A stretch of 64,000 nucleotides of DNA from Brienomyrus brachyistius (lineage: Eukaryota; Chordata; Actinopteri; Osteoglossiformes; Mormyridae). Numbering within the stretch: the stretch's first letter is position 1; each line of letters begins with the position of its first letter. Of the stretch, positions 11,882 through 22,709 are shown piece by piece. The notes under the pieces were generated by a model. It was not told the origin of the DNA, searched no databases, and saw only the letters and a list, made by a program, of their open reading frames with translations. The stretch spans positions 41,476-105,475 of the forward strand of contig NW_026042744.1 of NCBI RefSeq assembly GCF_023856365.1, given 5' to 3'. A program made the translations under genes and the position numbers.

Positions 11882-12637
11882 GGATGCTGACAGTTGAAAA
11901 AAAACTCATGTCTGTGTGTTATGAAAGAATATCAATAAATGTTTCCGAAAGGGGATGACTCATTTGGTAATTATTTACGGCTTATGTTATGGCTGCCAAT
12001 TTACAGTCTTTACTGAAGTCTGACTTCTTTTGAGTCACCTTTAATATAGATTGGACACTCTCTATGCAATGTGCAATACTTACATAGATGGTAAATGTTT
12101 ACCTGCTTGCACAGATGGATGATTAGGTAATTAGTGTAAGTGTGTGTGTGCGTTCAATCGCATGTATGTCCAAGGTCCATAGTAAATAATATACACTGAT
12201 CAAGAGATGCCCGAAAGTGGATAAAAGAGGACATTAGTGGGTGTATCACTTAGTGTAACGCGTGCAGGAAAATGAGCAGGACTGCAAGCCATATAATGAC
12301 CCTTGTCTAGCTCTTAATACAGTATGCATACAGTGATGTATCTACAATGGACAGCTACTATGAGCAGATAGCACAGTACAGGTGCTTATAAGATCTGTAT
12401 GCTATTTCCATCCATCCATCCATTGTCCAAACCGCTTATCCTACTGGGTCGTGGGGGGTCTGGAGCCTATCCCGGAAGCAATGGGCACGAGGCAGGGAAC
12501 AACCCAGGATGGGGAGCCAGCCCATCACAGGGCACACTCACACACTATTCACTCATACATGCATACCTACGGGCAATTTAGTAACTCCAGTTAGCCTCAG
12601 CATATTCTCAGCATATTCTTGGACTGCGGGAGGAAAC
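11882..12637 (+). repeat. Left arm of a ~760-bp inverted duplication
   Basis: Base for base, with scattered differences, this arm matches the reverse complement of 13769-14532. It starts at GGATGCTGACAGTTG and runs to the GGAGGAAAC within the SINE at 12409. Because the SINE body lies in both arms, the duplication postdates that SINE insertion. Small differences (for example CA-repeat length near 12137 versus 14250) show the arms have since diverged. Confidence 0.85.
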
Positions 12638-12757
12638 CCCACGACGACATGGGGAGAACATGCAAACTCCACACCCATGTGACCCAGGCAGAGACTCGAA
12701 CCCGGGTCCCAGAGGTGTGAGGCAACAGTGCTAACCACTGCACCACCATGCCGCCCC
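12409..12757 (-). mobile_element. Full-length tRNA-derived SINE
   Basis: Complete reverse-orientation copy. The target duplication CTGTATGCTATTTC is at 12395-12408 and 12758-12771. The B box (GTTCGAGTC on the minus strand) and A-box region are intact. Part of it lies inside the left arm of the inverted duplication. Confidence 0.85.
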
Positions 12758-12771
12758 CTGTATGCTATTTC

Positions 12772-13768
12772 ATTCTATAAAAAGAAACTTACTGTACTGT
12801 ACAATAAAGTATTTCACCACTGCTTCTTCCTCAGCTCCCACTGTTTGCTAGCACATGCATCTTTTGATTTCTTAGTGCAATCTGTGCTTTATTTTTTTTT
12901 TGTGAAATGTAAGTGCAGTATCTGTTTATTAAGTGCTGTGGTTTAATATGTACATTATTATTTCAGTACTGTGTATACTGTCCTTAATGTCTTGCCTCTC
13001 TCGTATAACTTGAGATACGCCCAAATTGACTTGCAACAAGTGGTCCTGGTTCCAAATGCGGAAGGCGATGGATACCTGTATTTTATATGCTGTAGTGTGC
13101 TGGGTGTCAGACATTGCAATGCACCTTGCTTTGATCTTGACCTGTTAGATCAGAGGGAGGTAATCTTATCCAGAAAGGGCCACTGTGTATGATGGTTTTC
13201 ACTGCAACTCTCTTAACAGCGAACCTAACAGTTATCCCAATACCTTGATCTTGCTAGCATATTTAAATGTGTACCTATTCAGGAATAGAGTGGTGAAGGC
13301 ATTCAGAGGAGGACTGATGATTATCAGAGGGAACAAAGGGGCTGGGTACTTGTCAGTATCCAGTAGAACCACCAGACTCCTACACTGAATGGTTCTGGAT
13401 GTGGCACAGACGTTAATCCCTCTGTATTAGGGGATCCGTCTCCAGTTTGTACTCTTCTAGTTAATAGGTAGATTATCAGGCAGTTTTTCACCCTAGTCCA
13501 GTACTCATTGACAGCCTAATACACCGTGTTTCAGTTTGTCTTGATAGTCAATACATGTCACAGGATGTACATTACTCTGATGGGCAGGCCCTCTTACATA
13601 TGATGGAAATTGCAATACCTACTTTTGGCCACGAGATGGCAGCAAGAAAATAGAAAAATTATTTTCCCACGGTCTACTAGCAGCTTTTAGATGTTAATTC
13701 TTCATAAAAATAATTTGACTTGATCCAATGTATTTTTAATACAAACAATTACCACACAAAGCTGCTAG
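12772..13768. other. Spacer of the inverted duplication; no gene recognised
   Basis: About 1 kb between the arms. A 73-codon + frame at 12971-13192 and smaller frames show no motif I recognise. Confidence 0.4.
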
Positions 13769-14532
13769 TTTCCTCCGGTTTCCCCCCACAGTCCAAAAAC
13801 ATGCTGAGGCTAATTGGAGTAGCTAAATTGCCCGTAGGTGTGCATGTGTGAGTGAATGGTGTGTGAGTGTGAGCTGTGATGGGCTGGCCCCCCATCCTGG
13901 GTTCTTCCCTGCCTCGTGCCCATTGATTCCGGGATAGACTCCGGACCCCCTGTGACCCAGTAGGATAAGCGGTTTGGACAATGGATGGATGGAAATAGCA
14001 TACAGATTAAGCACCTGTACTGTGCTATCTGCTTATAGTAGCTGTCCATTGTAGATACATCACTGTATGCATACTGTATTAAGAGCTAGATAAGGACAGT
14101 GGGTCATTATATGGCTTGCAGTCCTGCTCATTTTCCTGCACCCGTTACACTAAGTGATACACCCACTAATGTCCTCTTTCATCCACTTTCAGGCATCTCT
14201 TGATCAGTGTATATTACTTACTATGGACCTTGGACATACATGCGATTGGACACACACACACACACACACACACTTACACTAATTACCTAATCAACCATCT
14301 GTGCAAGCAAGTAAACATGTACCATCTATATAAGTATTGTACATAGCATAGAGAGTGTCCAATCTATATTAAAGGTGACTCGAAAGAAGTCAGACTTTAG
14401 TAAAGACTGTAAATTTCTCAGCCATAACATAAGCAGTAAATAATTACCAAATGAGTCATCCCCTTTCGGAAACATTTATTGATATTCTTTCATAACACAC
14501 AGACATGAGTTTTTTTTCAACTGTCAGCATCC
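13769..14532 (-). repeat. Right arm of the ~760-bp inverted duplication
   Basis: Reverse complement partner of 11882-12637. Its inner end contains a 5'-truncated SINE copy in + orientation (13770-13996) and its outer end is the complement of GGATGCTGAC. The unique flank begins at 14533. Confidence 0.85.
13770..13996 (+). mobile_element. Truncated SINE within the right arm
   Basis: The body and GGATGGATGG tail are present, but the promoter-bearing head is missing at the arm boundary. It is the inverted copy of the SINE at 12409 rather than an independent insertion. Confidence 0.8.
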
Positions 14533-15010
14533 GATCCAAACGGGATTCCCATTTCCTTTCTGTGGGATCCAACAGAACACGGGCTGACCATCAGTCAACA
14601 TGTCTTCAACCGTGCAGGACAGGACCCAGTCCAGGCCAAACCTCACGGTGCTGGTGTTAATAAAAAAAATGTAAGGAACATGCAGCTGCAGCTCACACAC
14701 AAACACAGTCCACAGCATCCAGAAAAAGGTCAGGCCTTTTTCTTCTTTAGCTGACTCCGCCCAGACCTCGCCCCCTTTCTGGGCGCCTCGCACTATGCCT
14801 TTGAACTGGCCCTGCAGCTTGGCCCGTTTCCTGTTTCCCAATGCAAGTCATAAGATTCACCCGTAAATGATATTTTGAATCGGAACGATATTTATTACTA
14901 TTGTTTAGATTAAATATATAACGGTTTAATGATTGAATATAACTTGATATTGTTGTTTGTGTTGTTTAGTTTGAGGTTCTAGTTTCTGTCTTTATCCGCT
15001 TTCGTTTCAG
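14533..15010. other. Unrecognised sequence upstream of the Brachyury-like exons
   Basis: A 105-codon minus-strand frame (14524-14841) shows no motif I can name. The tail TTTCGTTTCAG at 15000-15010 is a good splice acceptor for the next exon. No T-box-coding exon was seen here. Confidence 0.35.
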
Positions 15011-15284
15011 TAGGCAGCTGGTTCATCCCAGGCTCAGGGTCTCTCTGCTCTTCATCAAACCCACACCCCCAGTTTGGGAGCACCCTCTCCCTCTCCTCCC
15101 CCCACGGCTGTGACTGTTACTCCTCCTTGAGGAGTAACTGCTCCGCCCCCTATCCCAGCCCCTATACCCACAGGAGTGCATCACCCAGTGAGCCGCCGCC
15201 CTGCCTGTCCCCTCACACAAGCACACACTGAAATCATGGTCCTAAGCTCTCTGTGTGGGTCACCACGATAGTACAGCACACCGA

Positions 15285-15420
15285 CGATTACCCTCTGACT
15301 GAATCAGAATCAGCTTTATTTGGCCAAGTATGTTCACACATATTGGGAATAGTTAGACATTTAATCAAAATAATTAAGACAAGACATAAACATACAGTTC
15401 TGTTGATATGCGACGCATAT
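15285..15420 (-). repeat. LINE 3' tail remnant in Brachyury intron
   Basis: 'GAATCAGAATCAGCTTTATT' followed by 'GGCCAAGTATGTTCACACAT' is a common fish LINE 3' UTR end, here in reverse orientation. Short remnant, no coding sequence. Confidence 0.45.
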
Positions 15421-16542
15421 AACCTCTGCATTCACAGCACTGCTTCAGTTATCGAAGAGCAAATTTCGAAAACTCACTCAGTCCGATAACCTAAAGTAAT
15501 AAGTCATAATCCTCTTCATACGTTGCAGTAATGGGAATGAAATCTCACTCAGTGTTTATGTAATGGAGCAATGGAATTTCGTGAAATTTCCAAAAGTCCA
15601 CAGAAATATTTAGAAAAACATTCCTGCAGACTGAGTTTTTGATATTTGCTTTTCAATTAACACAATTTTCTTCAGTCTGAGGTTTAACAGAATTCAGCCA
15701 TATGCTGTTCAAAAAAAACTACACAGAACAAAAACAGAATGGACTTTACATCTGTCTGAAAGGAAAGTTGACACAGGCTGCAGCAGTGAACAAATCAATC
15801 AATGTATTAAAGTTAGGCATTAAGTAACTGGAGGCAGTATATACATAACATGATAACATGCCTTTTCTGTATTGACCATATTAAGGACGCTGTAACACTG
15901 CCCACCACATACCTGCTTCATTTATTGTTTTATACTTGCAGCTGCTTATTCAGACAGCTCGTCTACCTGTCTGTCCATGTTGCCCTCCCATGACAACTGG
16001 TCCAGCCTACAGGTGCCGTCCCATTCCGGCATGTTACCCATGAGTCATAGCGGCACCTCCGGGAGCAGCTCCAGGTGAGCCCGTGCCTCCCCTCCCCCAC
16101 CTGTCCCCATGCTGAGTCTCGGGCCCCCGTCTTCCCTCTTGTTCTCGCCTATACCCACATCCTGGCCTGTGTCTGCATCGTCTCACCTCGTTAACAGGAC
16201 TTTCGCCTTCTTCTGTCCTGATCCATTCAGGCCCATCATTCTGGGACATGCTTTGATTTATTTCGCCATAGTTACTCTTTGTTTTCCTTTGTACTTTGCA
16301 CTCTACAAGTAAAATGAATAAAAAATAGGCATTATTTTGATATTGTTTTAGTACAGTGACACTAGTATATTTGTTGTTGTTTCCAGGCAACACTGCATGC
16401 TGATTTAACGTCTTTCCTTAATCTCCACCCCATTGCTCACACACAGCCAGTATCCCAGTTTGTGGTCAATGAGCTCCTCCTCACTCACCCCAGTCTCCTA
16501 GTCCAGTGGAATGTCCAACAGCTTGGGCTCTCAGTTCCTGCG

Positions 16543-16819
16543 TGTCATGCCCGGCTCGTCCGCTCCTCCTGTGTGCCACGCCCCCTGATTACCCACGTGT
16601 TTTCTCCCGATTTGTACCCAGCTGTATCTAGTTAATTTGCTCAGTCCTGTGTATTTCAGTCCGTGTCTTACCTGAGTCCAGTGTCTGTCATTGATGTTTG
16701 TATGCGTGAGATGTTTCCCCGTCCGCGCTTCCTAATTAAACTCCCGTTTTTGCCTGTCCGCTTGCTCCTTGCACGCCTTGCCCGCACGATCGCCTGCCTG
16801 CTTGTACCCGATCGTGACA
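16543..16819 (+). mobile_element. Solo Gypsy-type LTR inside the Brachyury-like last exon
   Basis: 277 bp beginning TGTCATGCCCGG and ending GATCGTGACA, with TGTGCCACGCCCCCTGATTA inside. It is flanked by a perfect 5-bp duplication CTGCG (16538-16542 and 16820-16824). Removing the LTR and one duplication copy leaves the exon in frame, so the insertion hit an exon that was otherwise readable at this point. Same family as 7524-7788. Confidence 0.92.
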
Positions 16820-16999
16820 CTGCGCAGCTCTACAACTCATTACCCAGGGCTCTCGCACCCGGCCACAGTGCCCCTCTCAGGCTCCCCGCTGTATGACAGC
16901 ACTGCCCCATCGGAAGTTCATGAAGCCTCACAGTACGACGCCTCTCCCCACGCGCGCTTAGCCACCACCGGGACTCCCATCACTCCTCCTTCCCTGTAG

Positions 17000-18230
17000 G
17001 GCGGCGCACTTCCATTATTATTACAGTTTCTACTGTCACTCTGTTGCTTTTCCTGGTGCTGGACTTTTGACAGATAAATACATTATTTGTTGCATTCAGT
17101 GACAAAAGATTGGTCTGTTTAACACCCTCAGTCTCCACCCTATGAGCCCCTTGTTGGCGGCAGAATCAGGAAGATGTCGGAGAAAGCAGAGGTAAAGTGA
17201 ATAGTCACCTCGACAATAATGTGAAAACCGCTAATGGTGATCATGCCTGTGTGGGTGAAATGGATCACCACAGTATAAGCGGATGATGATTATAGACGAT
17301 TTTTCCCTTTTTCTTTATGTCTGTTTACCATCTAATAGGCATTTTTTTTCTTTGGGATGCGTCTAGGTCAGATACGACCAAAATATTTTTCTCATTTCAG
17401 AAGTGAAAAAAAATATTGCTCTCAGATTCTGTTCAGTTGTAGTTTTTTAAAATAACCTTGATTTGTGTTTGTTTAAAATGCCATTACCTGTTGCTTACTG
17501 GGCCGCTGAAAATGTCTGGCCCAGCTAAATTTCTTGGTTTAAAAATCTGGCCCAACTACTTTCCAGACCTGGACTAGCCCTACTGAATCATACACTAATG
17601 TTATTCTGTTATGTGGGCTGTTGTGATAGGGAGATTTGCTGGATGCTGCACGACGGGTGGTGTCCCTGCTGCAGAATGCCCTGTCTGAAGCAGCACCTAG
17701 AGACAGTGAGGGTTGTTGTTATCACCTTAATATTGTATATACGCAATCTGTTATTTCTTAACTAATATAATTGTAAGGTATTCTTCTAATATATTGTGCA
17801 CAGCCAACAAAAAAGAGAAAAATGCAAAACCAAAGGAAGGCTTTCTTTTCTCTTAAAAGTCTTTTTTCTAAACCAACTGAGAGTCAGTTAGAGGGGTGTT
17901 CATTATCAGTATTGTTGCTGGCATTTCTGAAAATGTGCCAATTTTAGTCAAGTGGCTACTTTTCAAATGCAGTCCCTGGCCAAGATGAAGAAAGTTCATG
18001 AAGACTACATGATAATATTAAGCACTGACATAACAAACAACATTTTTTACATGCAAAATATACAGGAAATATACACTGCAACAGGCTAGGATAGACAAAT
18101 AACCAAATACACTTGCAAGCCTGACCACTTTAGACCCCAGATTAGAAAATTGGTGAATGAGCATATATTTTTTCCAAGTTTTGTTTTGCTTTCAAGTTCT
18201 CACAAATAAAAAAAAAAAAAAGATTTTCCC
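17000..18230. other. No confident gene; two weak exon-like stretches
   Basis: At 17174-17191 an ATG is followed by 'SEKAE' and GAG|GTAAAG. At 17632-17701 an AG-flanked stretch reads 'GDLLDAARRVVSLLQNALSE'. The two could join in frame into the start of a small protein, but I do not recognise it, the second exon lacks a clear donor, and codon evidence is too short. The rest is AT-rich with no features seen. Confidence 0.25.
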
Positions 18231-18292
18231 ACTATAGCCAGATCCAGTTTCTGTGGGGGGCGGGGGGGGGGGGTGACAATTTGTAGTAATAA

Positions 18293-19124
18293 CTATTTCC
18301 TGCTGAAAACCACTGGTAAACTATCCACATGTCTCTGAATATCTGTGAGTCCCGAGACCTCCATGACAGATAGATATAAGTTGCTAGTGTTGATCGGCAG
18401 GAAATCTTCTCCAAAGCCCCACCACCACCTCACACCAATCCACCCAGGGTTTACTCCAAATAAATTTGCTGGTAATACAAACCGGATCAACTTGTGGTTT
18501 GTGTCCACATGTACTAGAGACAAAGGCCCTGGTACATTCTGCGTACAACACAGCCAAGACTTGACAACCTTTATATGATGCGCATGGAATCAACCCTATG
18601 CATGGAGGCTGCAACTCTTCTCCACCAAACCCTGTAGCCCATTGACTGCAGCCTGCATTGACTATCCTGTAGCCTGCATTTGGTAGATCATTCTTGACAG
18701 AAGAAACCAAATTGTCAAGTTCCCTAACACAGAGCTCATACTCTTTTATTCTTCTTAAGATTGTTCTTCTTGAAACACCCATCAGTGTGGCTATGCAAGG
18801 CACAGGAAGTTGAGTATGGAGCATTTCTTTCAAACATTGTTCTTCAATCAAAATCTTGGGTCGTCTATTGGTGGCAGCGACTTCCTGTGTGACACATGGG
18901 GCTGGACGTTCCAGATGTGCCCTCACAAGGTCAAAGAGCTCTTGCAAAGCCAGGGTGATAGCAGGAGGTACTTCAATGTGATTAGACAGGGCCTGCAGAA
19001 GATACAGCTCCTGATGACAAAGGAACTCCAGGTAATCCAAATTTAGTGGAGTCGCGCTGAATCCTATTTCTATTTTATGCAGAAGACTTTCGAGAAGGTG
19101 GTATCTGAGCTGTTCACAGAACAA
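18293..19124 (-). pseudogene. IS3EU-like integrase/transposase relic
   Basis: A 246-codon minus frame has an N-terminal region, a helix-turn-helix-like segment at about residues 105-132 ('PVPCIATLMGVSRRTILRRI') and 'LDNLVSSVKNDLPNAGYR'. In a second frame (18293-18523) comes 'LSLVHVDTNHKLIR', which matches the start of the integrase-like catalytic domain with its first Asp. This order (HTH, linker, HxDxNHKLIR) is that of the integrase-domain proteins common in fish genomes, related to eukaryotic IS3-like transposases. At least one frameshift (about 18650-18520) and loss of the rest of the DDE domain make it non-functional. Family name from memory; the motif match is what I see. Confidence 0.55.
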
Positions 19125-19600
19125 ATTATAGTTAATGAGGTGTCAAGATCTTGTCTCTGATCCACACACTAGGCCTACCATTCAAAAGTTTTAATTATGA
19201 AAATGAAATGTTTTTGTTTTGTGAGGTGCTTGTTCATGTATGATGATGTAGTGGCTGCTCTGTTTGACCGTGGTAAACCTTTTCACAAACAATATAAGTG
19301 AAGAAGTATGACATTAGATCTAAGGACCAGAGTATAATAAAGTTAAATAAAATCCATCAAAAACACTTACTCAGTGGAGATTCCAATGTAGTAGGCAGAC
19401 AACTTTATGGCTTTAATAATGAGTGTATTTAGCAGCTACAAGGACAAAAGATATTATAAACCTCTCCATTTTAATGCTAATTTAATAAACATTAACAGAT
19501 AGCACTTAAGGTGGTTTCGCCTATAGTCTGCTAACACTAACCCGAGAACTAATATCTGAGGAGCGTTCTTCCCAGGATTTGAATTTATTAAATTGGTTTT
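19125..19600. other. No gene recognised
   Basis: AT-rich intergenic sequence. No frame or repeat identified. Confidence 0.4.
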
Positions 19601-19679
19601 GTGATGTTGTATTAAGAAATTTTATTCACAATGCAATTTACCGTACATTGGCCCATTCTTTTATATACGGTAAGACGAA

Positions 19680-20385
19680 GCGGGAAATTCGAGCGAGCGA
19701 GTGCTGTGCAGACGCGAGCGCGTAGAGGGGATGGGTTTTCAGCACTCGAGCACACGCACGCGCGTGGTTCGACTTTTGGCCCTAATTTAACGGCGAGCGA
19801 GTGAGTGAGTGCTGTGCAATCGCGAGCGCGTAGAGAGCATGGATTTTCTGTTTTTATGCGCACGACTTTTGGCACTAATTTAACGCCATAGAAATGTGTG
19901 TTTAAAAGGGGAGGAGATCGGGTTGCAGCGCTGGTGTGAGCGGTTTCTCCGGGCAGTTCGCTCGAGGCTAACGTGGCTTTGGGAACGTGGTGCACCCGTC
20001 ACCCATGCCAGGGAAGAAATCAAAACCGAAATGCTAGGAATATGGACTTCATCTTACGTCAAGCGTTTTCCCCTCCATTGACGCCCATAAAGAAAAGGCT
20101 TAAAGTCCATATTCCTAGCATTTCGGTTTTGATTTCTTGTCAGGTAAGTCTTTATGGCCAGATACATTCGCGAGAAATTTGGTGATTTGTGGTGACTGTT
20201 TTAATACATTAAGTTGCGTTACGCATTTTCACATTAAGCGTTTTAGAATGTCCCGTGGCAGGTATCCCCTTCTATTGCCCTAGGGAGGGTTGTAACCCTC
20301 GTCTGTATATTAATAAAGAATAATCCTTCTATTCCTGTCTCATGTATCTGGACCTCCCCAGCAATTTAACGAAATTTGGTGGCAG
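19680..20385 (+). repeat. LTR-like segment with internal duplication
   Basis: Two diverged copies of a roughly 110-bp block (each with 'GAGCGAGTG...CTGTGCA...CGCGAGCGCGTAGAG', at about 19690 and 19795) are followed by the hairpin at 20014-20138 and then TATTAATAAAGAATAATCC at about 20308, a polyadenylation-like signal. Just downstream is 'TTTGGTGGCAGCGG', a sequence often seen at retroelement primer sites. This resembles a 5' LTR plus leader on the + strand, but no partner LTR or duplication was found. Confidence 0.35.
20014..20138. repeat. Perfect 36-bp inverted repeat (hairpin), 53-nt loop
   Basis: 20014-20049 (AAGAAATCAAAACCGAAATG then CTAGGAATATGGACTT) is the exact reverse complement of 20103-20138. 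A GTAAGT-type splice-donor sequence follows at 20144. It could fold in DNA or RNA; no other copy was noticed in this window. Confidence 0.9.
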
Positions 20386-20837
20386 CGGTTACAAGTGAAC
20401 CCGTTTAAGTTTAGCGCTCATACTTCCGTCCATATGTTTAAGACCCACCTTGGCTGACTTAGCTGACATGTCCTGATTTCATAATCTTCAAATTTGTAAT
20501 CTTTTCTCCTTCATCTAACTCCATGTTTTTAACTTCTTGTCATTTTCTTGCCGTTTGACTCATAGAAAATTATCAGACTTAAATGACACGTCAGCCTGTG
20601 CAGACAGCGATTTCAATGTTTTAATAAATTGGCCAGCAGGTGGGGGCAGTGCTCAATTTCATTAATGCCATTCAGAAAACTTTCAGGCTTTATGTCTTAA
20701 TGAACAGCCTAGAAAAGGACAAAGCATTATATTACTGATGCATACAGCAGATCCCCAACTCAGGCTGTGTTGCATATTCTTAACAGTGCTACAGTATGTT
20801 CACACAGCCAGTACAAACAAACTTGCAAGATCTAGAC

Positions 20838-21142
20838 CAGGGGTCACCAACCTTTTTAAAACGGAGAGCTACTTCACGGGTACTGAGCCATACGAAGTTT
20901 GATATCAGTTTTAAACGCCCTCCTAAACATGTCTAAACTTCATGCATGATAAACATGTTTTAAATGCTTTTTTATATTCAATTTCAAATCTATATAAATG
21001 CAAATGTGATAGATTAGAAACAGGACAAAATAAAATTTTAGATGATGTTCGCTGGTGAGTTGTGCTATTTTATAGAACAGGTCCACGGGCAACTCATGTG
21101 GTCATTGGGGGCATCCTTGGGGCACCATGTTGGTGACCCCTT
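20838..21142. mobile_element. hAT-type MITE
   Basis: Starts CAGGGGTCACCAAC and ends GTTGGTGACCCCTT. The 8-bp target duplication ATCTAGAC is at 20830-20837 and 21143-21150. At 305 bp without coding capacity, it is a non-autonomous hAT element. Confidence 0.85.
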
Positions 21143-21369
21143 ATCTAGACCTACCACATCAGGTAGGAAGGTGCCTATTTCTACCAACTATTCAGACCAT
21201 CAGACCCAAACCATACATTCAGTCATGCACAGGCACTCCACCAGAGGGCTCTACATTCTGTCCTACATCTGCTCACCTGTTAGACCCACACTCAGTCTCC
21301 ATCCTGATTTCTACCTACTACTCGGACTATCTCACCAAAACCAGTCCTGTGGCCTGTTCTATGAAGCGG

Positions 21370-21565
21370 GGTTACTGGCTTATTGGGGAAACTTGTCGGA
21401 TTTCTTGATCGGGACCTTCAACTGCTCTGCCATAGAGAGCATCCTAACATGCTGCCTTACGGTCTGGTATGCGGGCTGCTGGTGGCCTCCTACCGCTCTG
21501 CCATAGAGAGCATCCTAACATACGGCCTTACGGTGTGGTATTCGGGCTGCTGGTGGCCTCTATGA
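21370..21565 (+). repeat. LINE reverse-transcriptase relic with 71-bp tandem duplication
   Basis: 'SAIESILTCCLTVWYAGC' and, 71 bp later, 'YRSAIESILTYGLTVWYSGC' are two copies of the same LINE RT C-terminal segment (units begin at 21424 and 21495). The duplication is local to this fossil. Confidence 0.6.
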
Positions 21566-21904
21566 CTTTTTTTGTAGACAGTCCATCTGTGTGGTGCTGT
21601 TTGCACGAATTGTTTTGGGAAATGCACTTACAGTTTTGCAGATGTTAAGGGTGATTCCAGAAATGCATCAAAGCAACTGAGGAACTGCAATGTCACTGTA
21701 CAGTTACTTATAATGGGCGCCAATGTAATGTGTAGAGTGGCAAATAAACTGATTCACCATTTACTCTCATGTACATCACTTAAAATGCTTGTTTTAAATG
21801 CAAATGTGTGAATGTAAATCTAAGCAGTAAAGCTACAATTTACATTCTGTTTGCATGGTGGAAAGAACATTTAATCTGCCTTTTAAGTGTGATTAGAAGA
21901 TCTA

Positions 21905-22125
21905 ATGCCTGTGTGCTTGTAATAAGATGGTCGCTGGTTCAAACCCAGCCACAGCACATCTCTGCGTCCTTGAGCGAGGCCCTTAACCCCCAGCTCACTG
22001 GGCATCACTATGGGTGGCTGCCCTTCGCAGACAACTTACTCTGTTTACTCTAAAAAAAAGAGAGCAAGTTGAGAGAGAAGTTAAGACAATTTCTCCACAG
22101 GGACCAATAAAGTATCAATTATTAT
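21905..22125 (+). repeat. SINE-like repeat (second family)
   Basis: Contains 'GGTTCAAACCCAGCCACAG', 'CCTTGAGCGAGGCCCTTAAC' and a 3' end 'ACCAATAAAGTATCAATTAT'. A related copy is at 54365-54595. The GGTTCAAAC phrase fits a B box. Family name not assigned. Confidence 0.55.
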
Positions 22126-22507
22126 TACTGTATGAGAGACTGTCTAATATCAGATAGATAACAGACTCATACTGTGCTGAGCTTGTCTGAGAGAGATGAT
22201 TAGCAAATGCTCTCCCACAGTATCTCAGCACTCTGTACAAAGAACTTTATATGCTCAGTATCTGCTCCTGTTTATCTAATTGTTCTCATTTTAACTGGAT
22301 GTTAAGGAGTAAATTAATAAACGTCATGTAAGTGCACATTAAAATGCTTTTTCACTGTTACTTAAGTTCCCATGTGAACAGCCAATCAGATCAGCCTGAT
22401 GTGTGTCTCTCTGTTTCCTCTCTGTTTCCTGCCCTTTCATCCCGACCACGACCATGATCTCTCACTTAGCAGCAGAGCAGTTTATTCTAAACAGTGGAAG
22501 CACAAAA

Positions 22508-22541
22508 ATGTTCAGACTCTTTGGTCTTCTCATTTTCATTA
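22508..22541 (+). CDS. NITR exon 1: leader peptide
   Basis: ATG at 22508 encodes MFRLFGLLIFI, a short hydrophobic signal-peptide core, followed by A|GTAAGG. Phase 1 junction. An upstream ATG at about 22454 is out of this frame. The start was chosen because it gives a leader and joins the V exon in frame. Confidence 0.75.
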
Positions 22542-22709
22542 GTAAGGCCCTATAATATAAATTATTTTGGGATTTTAATATTTTCATTTATCTGTATGAT
22601 GTGATCAGTGGAATTTGGCCATTTAATCTGCATCATAGTTAATAGTTATTTAGATTACTATTATATGTCTTATTTGATTATGATTTTTTTTGTTTTTCTG
22701 TTTTTGCAG

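Larger units (their letters stand above)
15011..16999 (+). pseudogene. tbxt-like: Brachyury (T-box) gene remnant: last three coding exons
   Basis: Three exons encode the region C-terminal to the T-box of Brachyury, the mesoderm and notochord transcription factor. Exon a (15011-15187) gives 'NPHPQFGSTLSLSSPHGCD' and 'APYPSPYTHRSASP'. Exon b (15942-16074) gives 'CLSMLPSHDNWSSLQVPSH'. Exon c (16447-16542, resuming at 16820) gives 'QYPSLWSMSSSSLTPVS' and then, after the insertion, 'SGSPLYDSTAP' and 'ITPPSL' ending at TAG 16997-16999. Splice sites (CAG acceptors, GTGAGC donors) and phases fit. Two lesions kill it: an in-frame TAG at 16499-16501 where paralogues have glutamine, and a solo LTR at 16543-16819. 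No DNA-binding T-box exons were found in the upstream 15 kb; they may lie outside the window or be lost. Teleosts have two Brachyury paralogues, and which one this is cannot be told here. Confidence 0.88.

Noticed and set aside
14524..14841. 105-codon minus frame as a gene
   Set aside because: It overlaps the end of the inverted-repeat arm and shows no motif; kept as unrecognised sequence.
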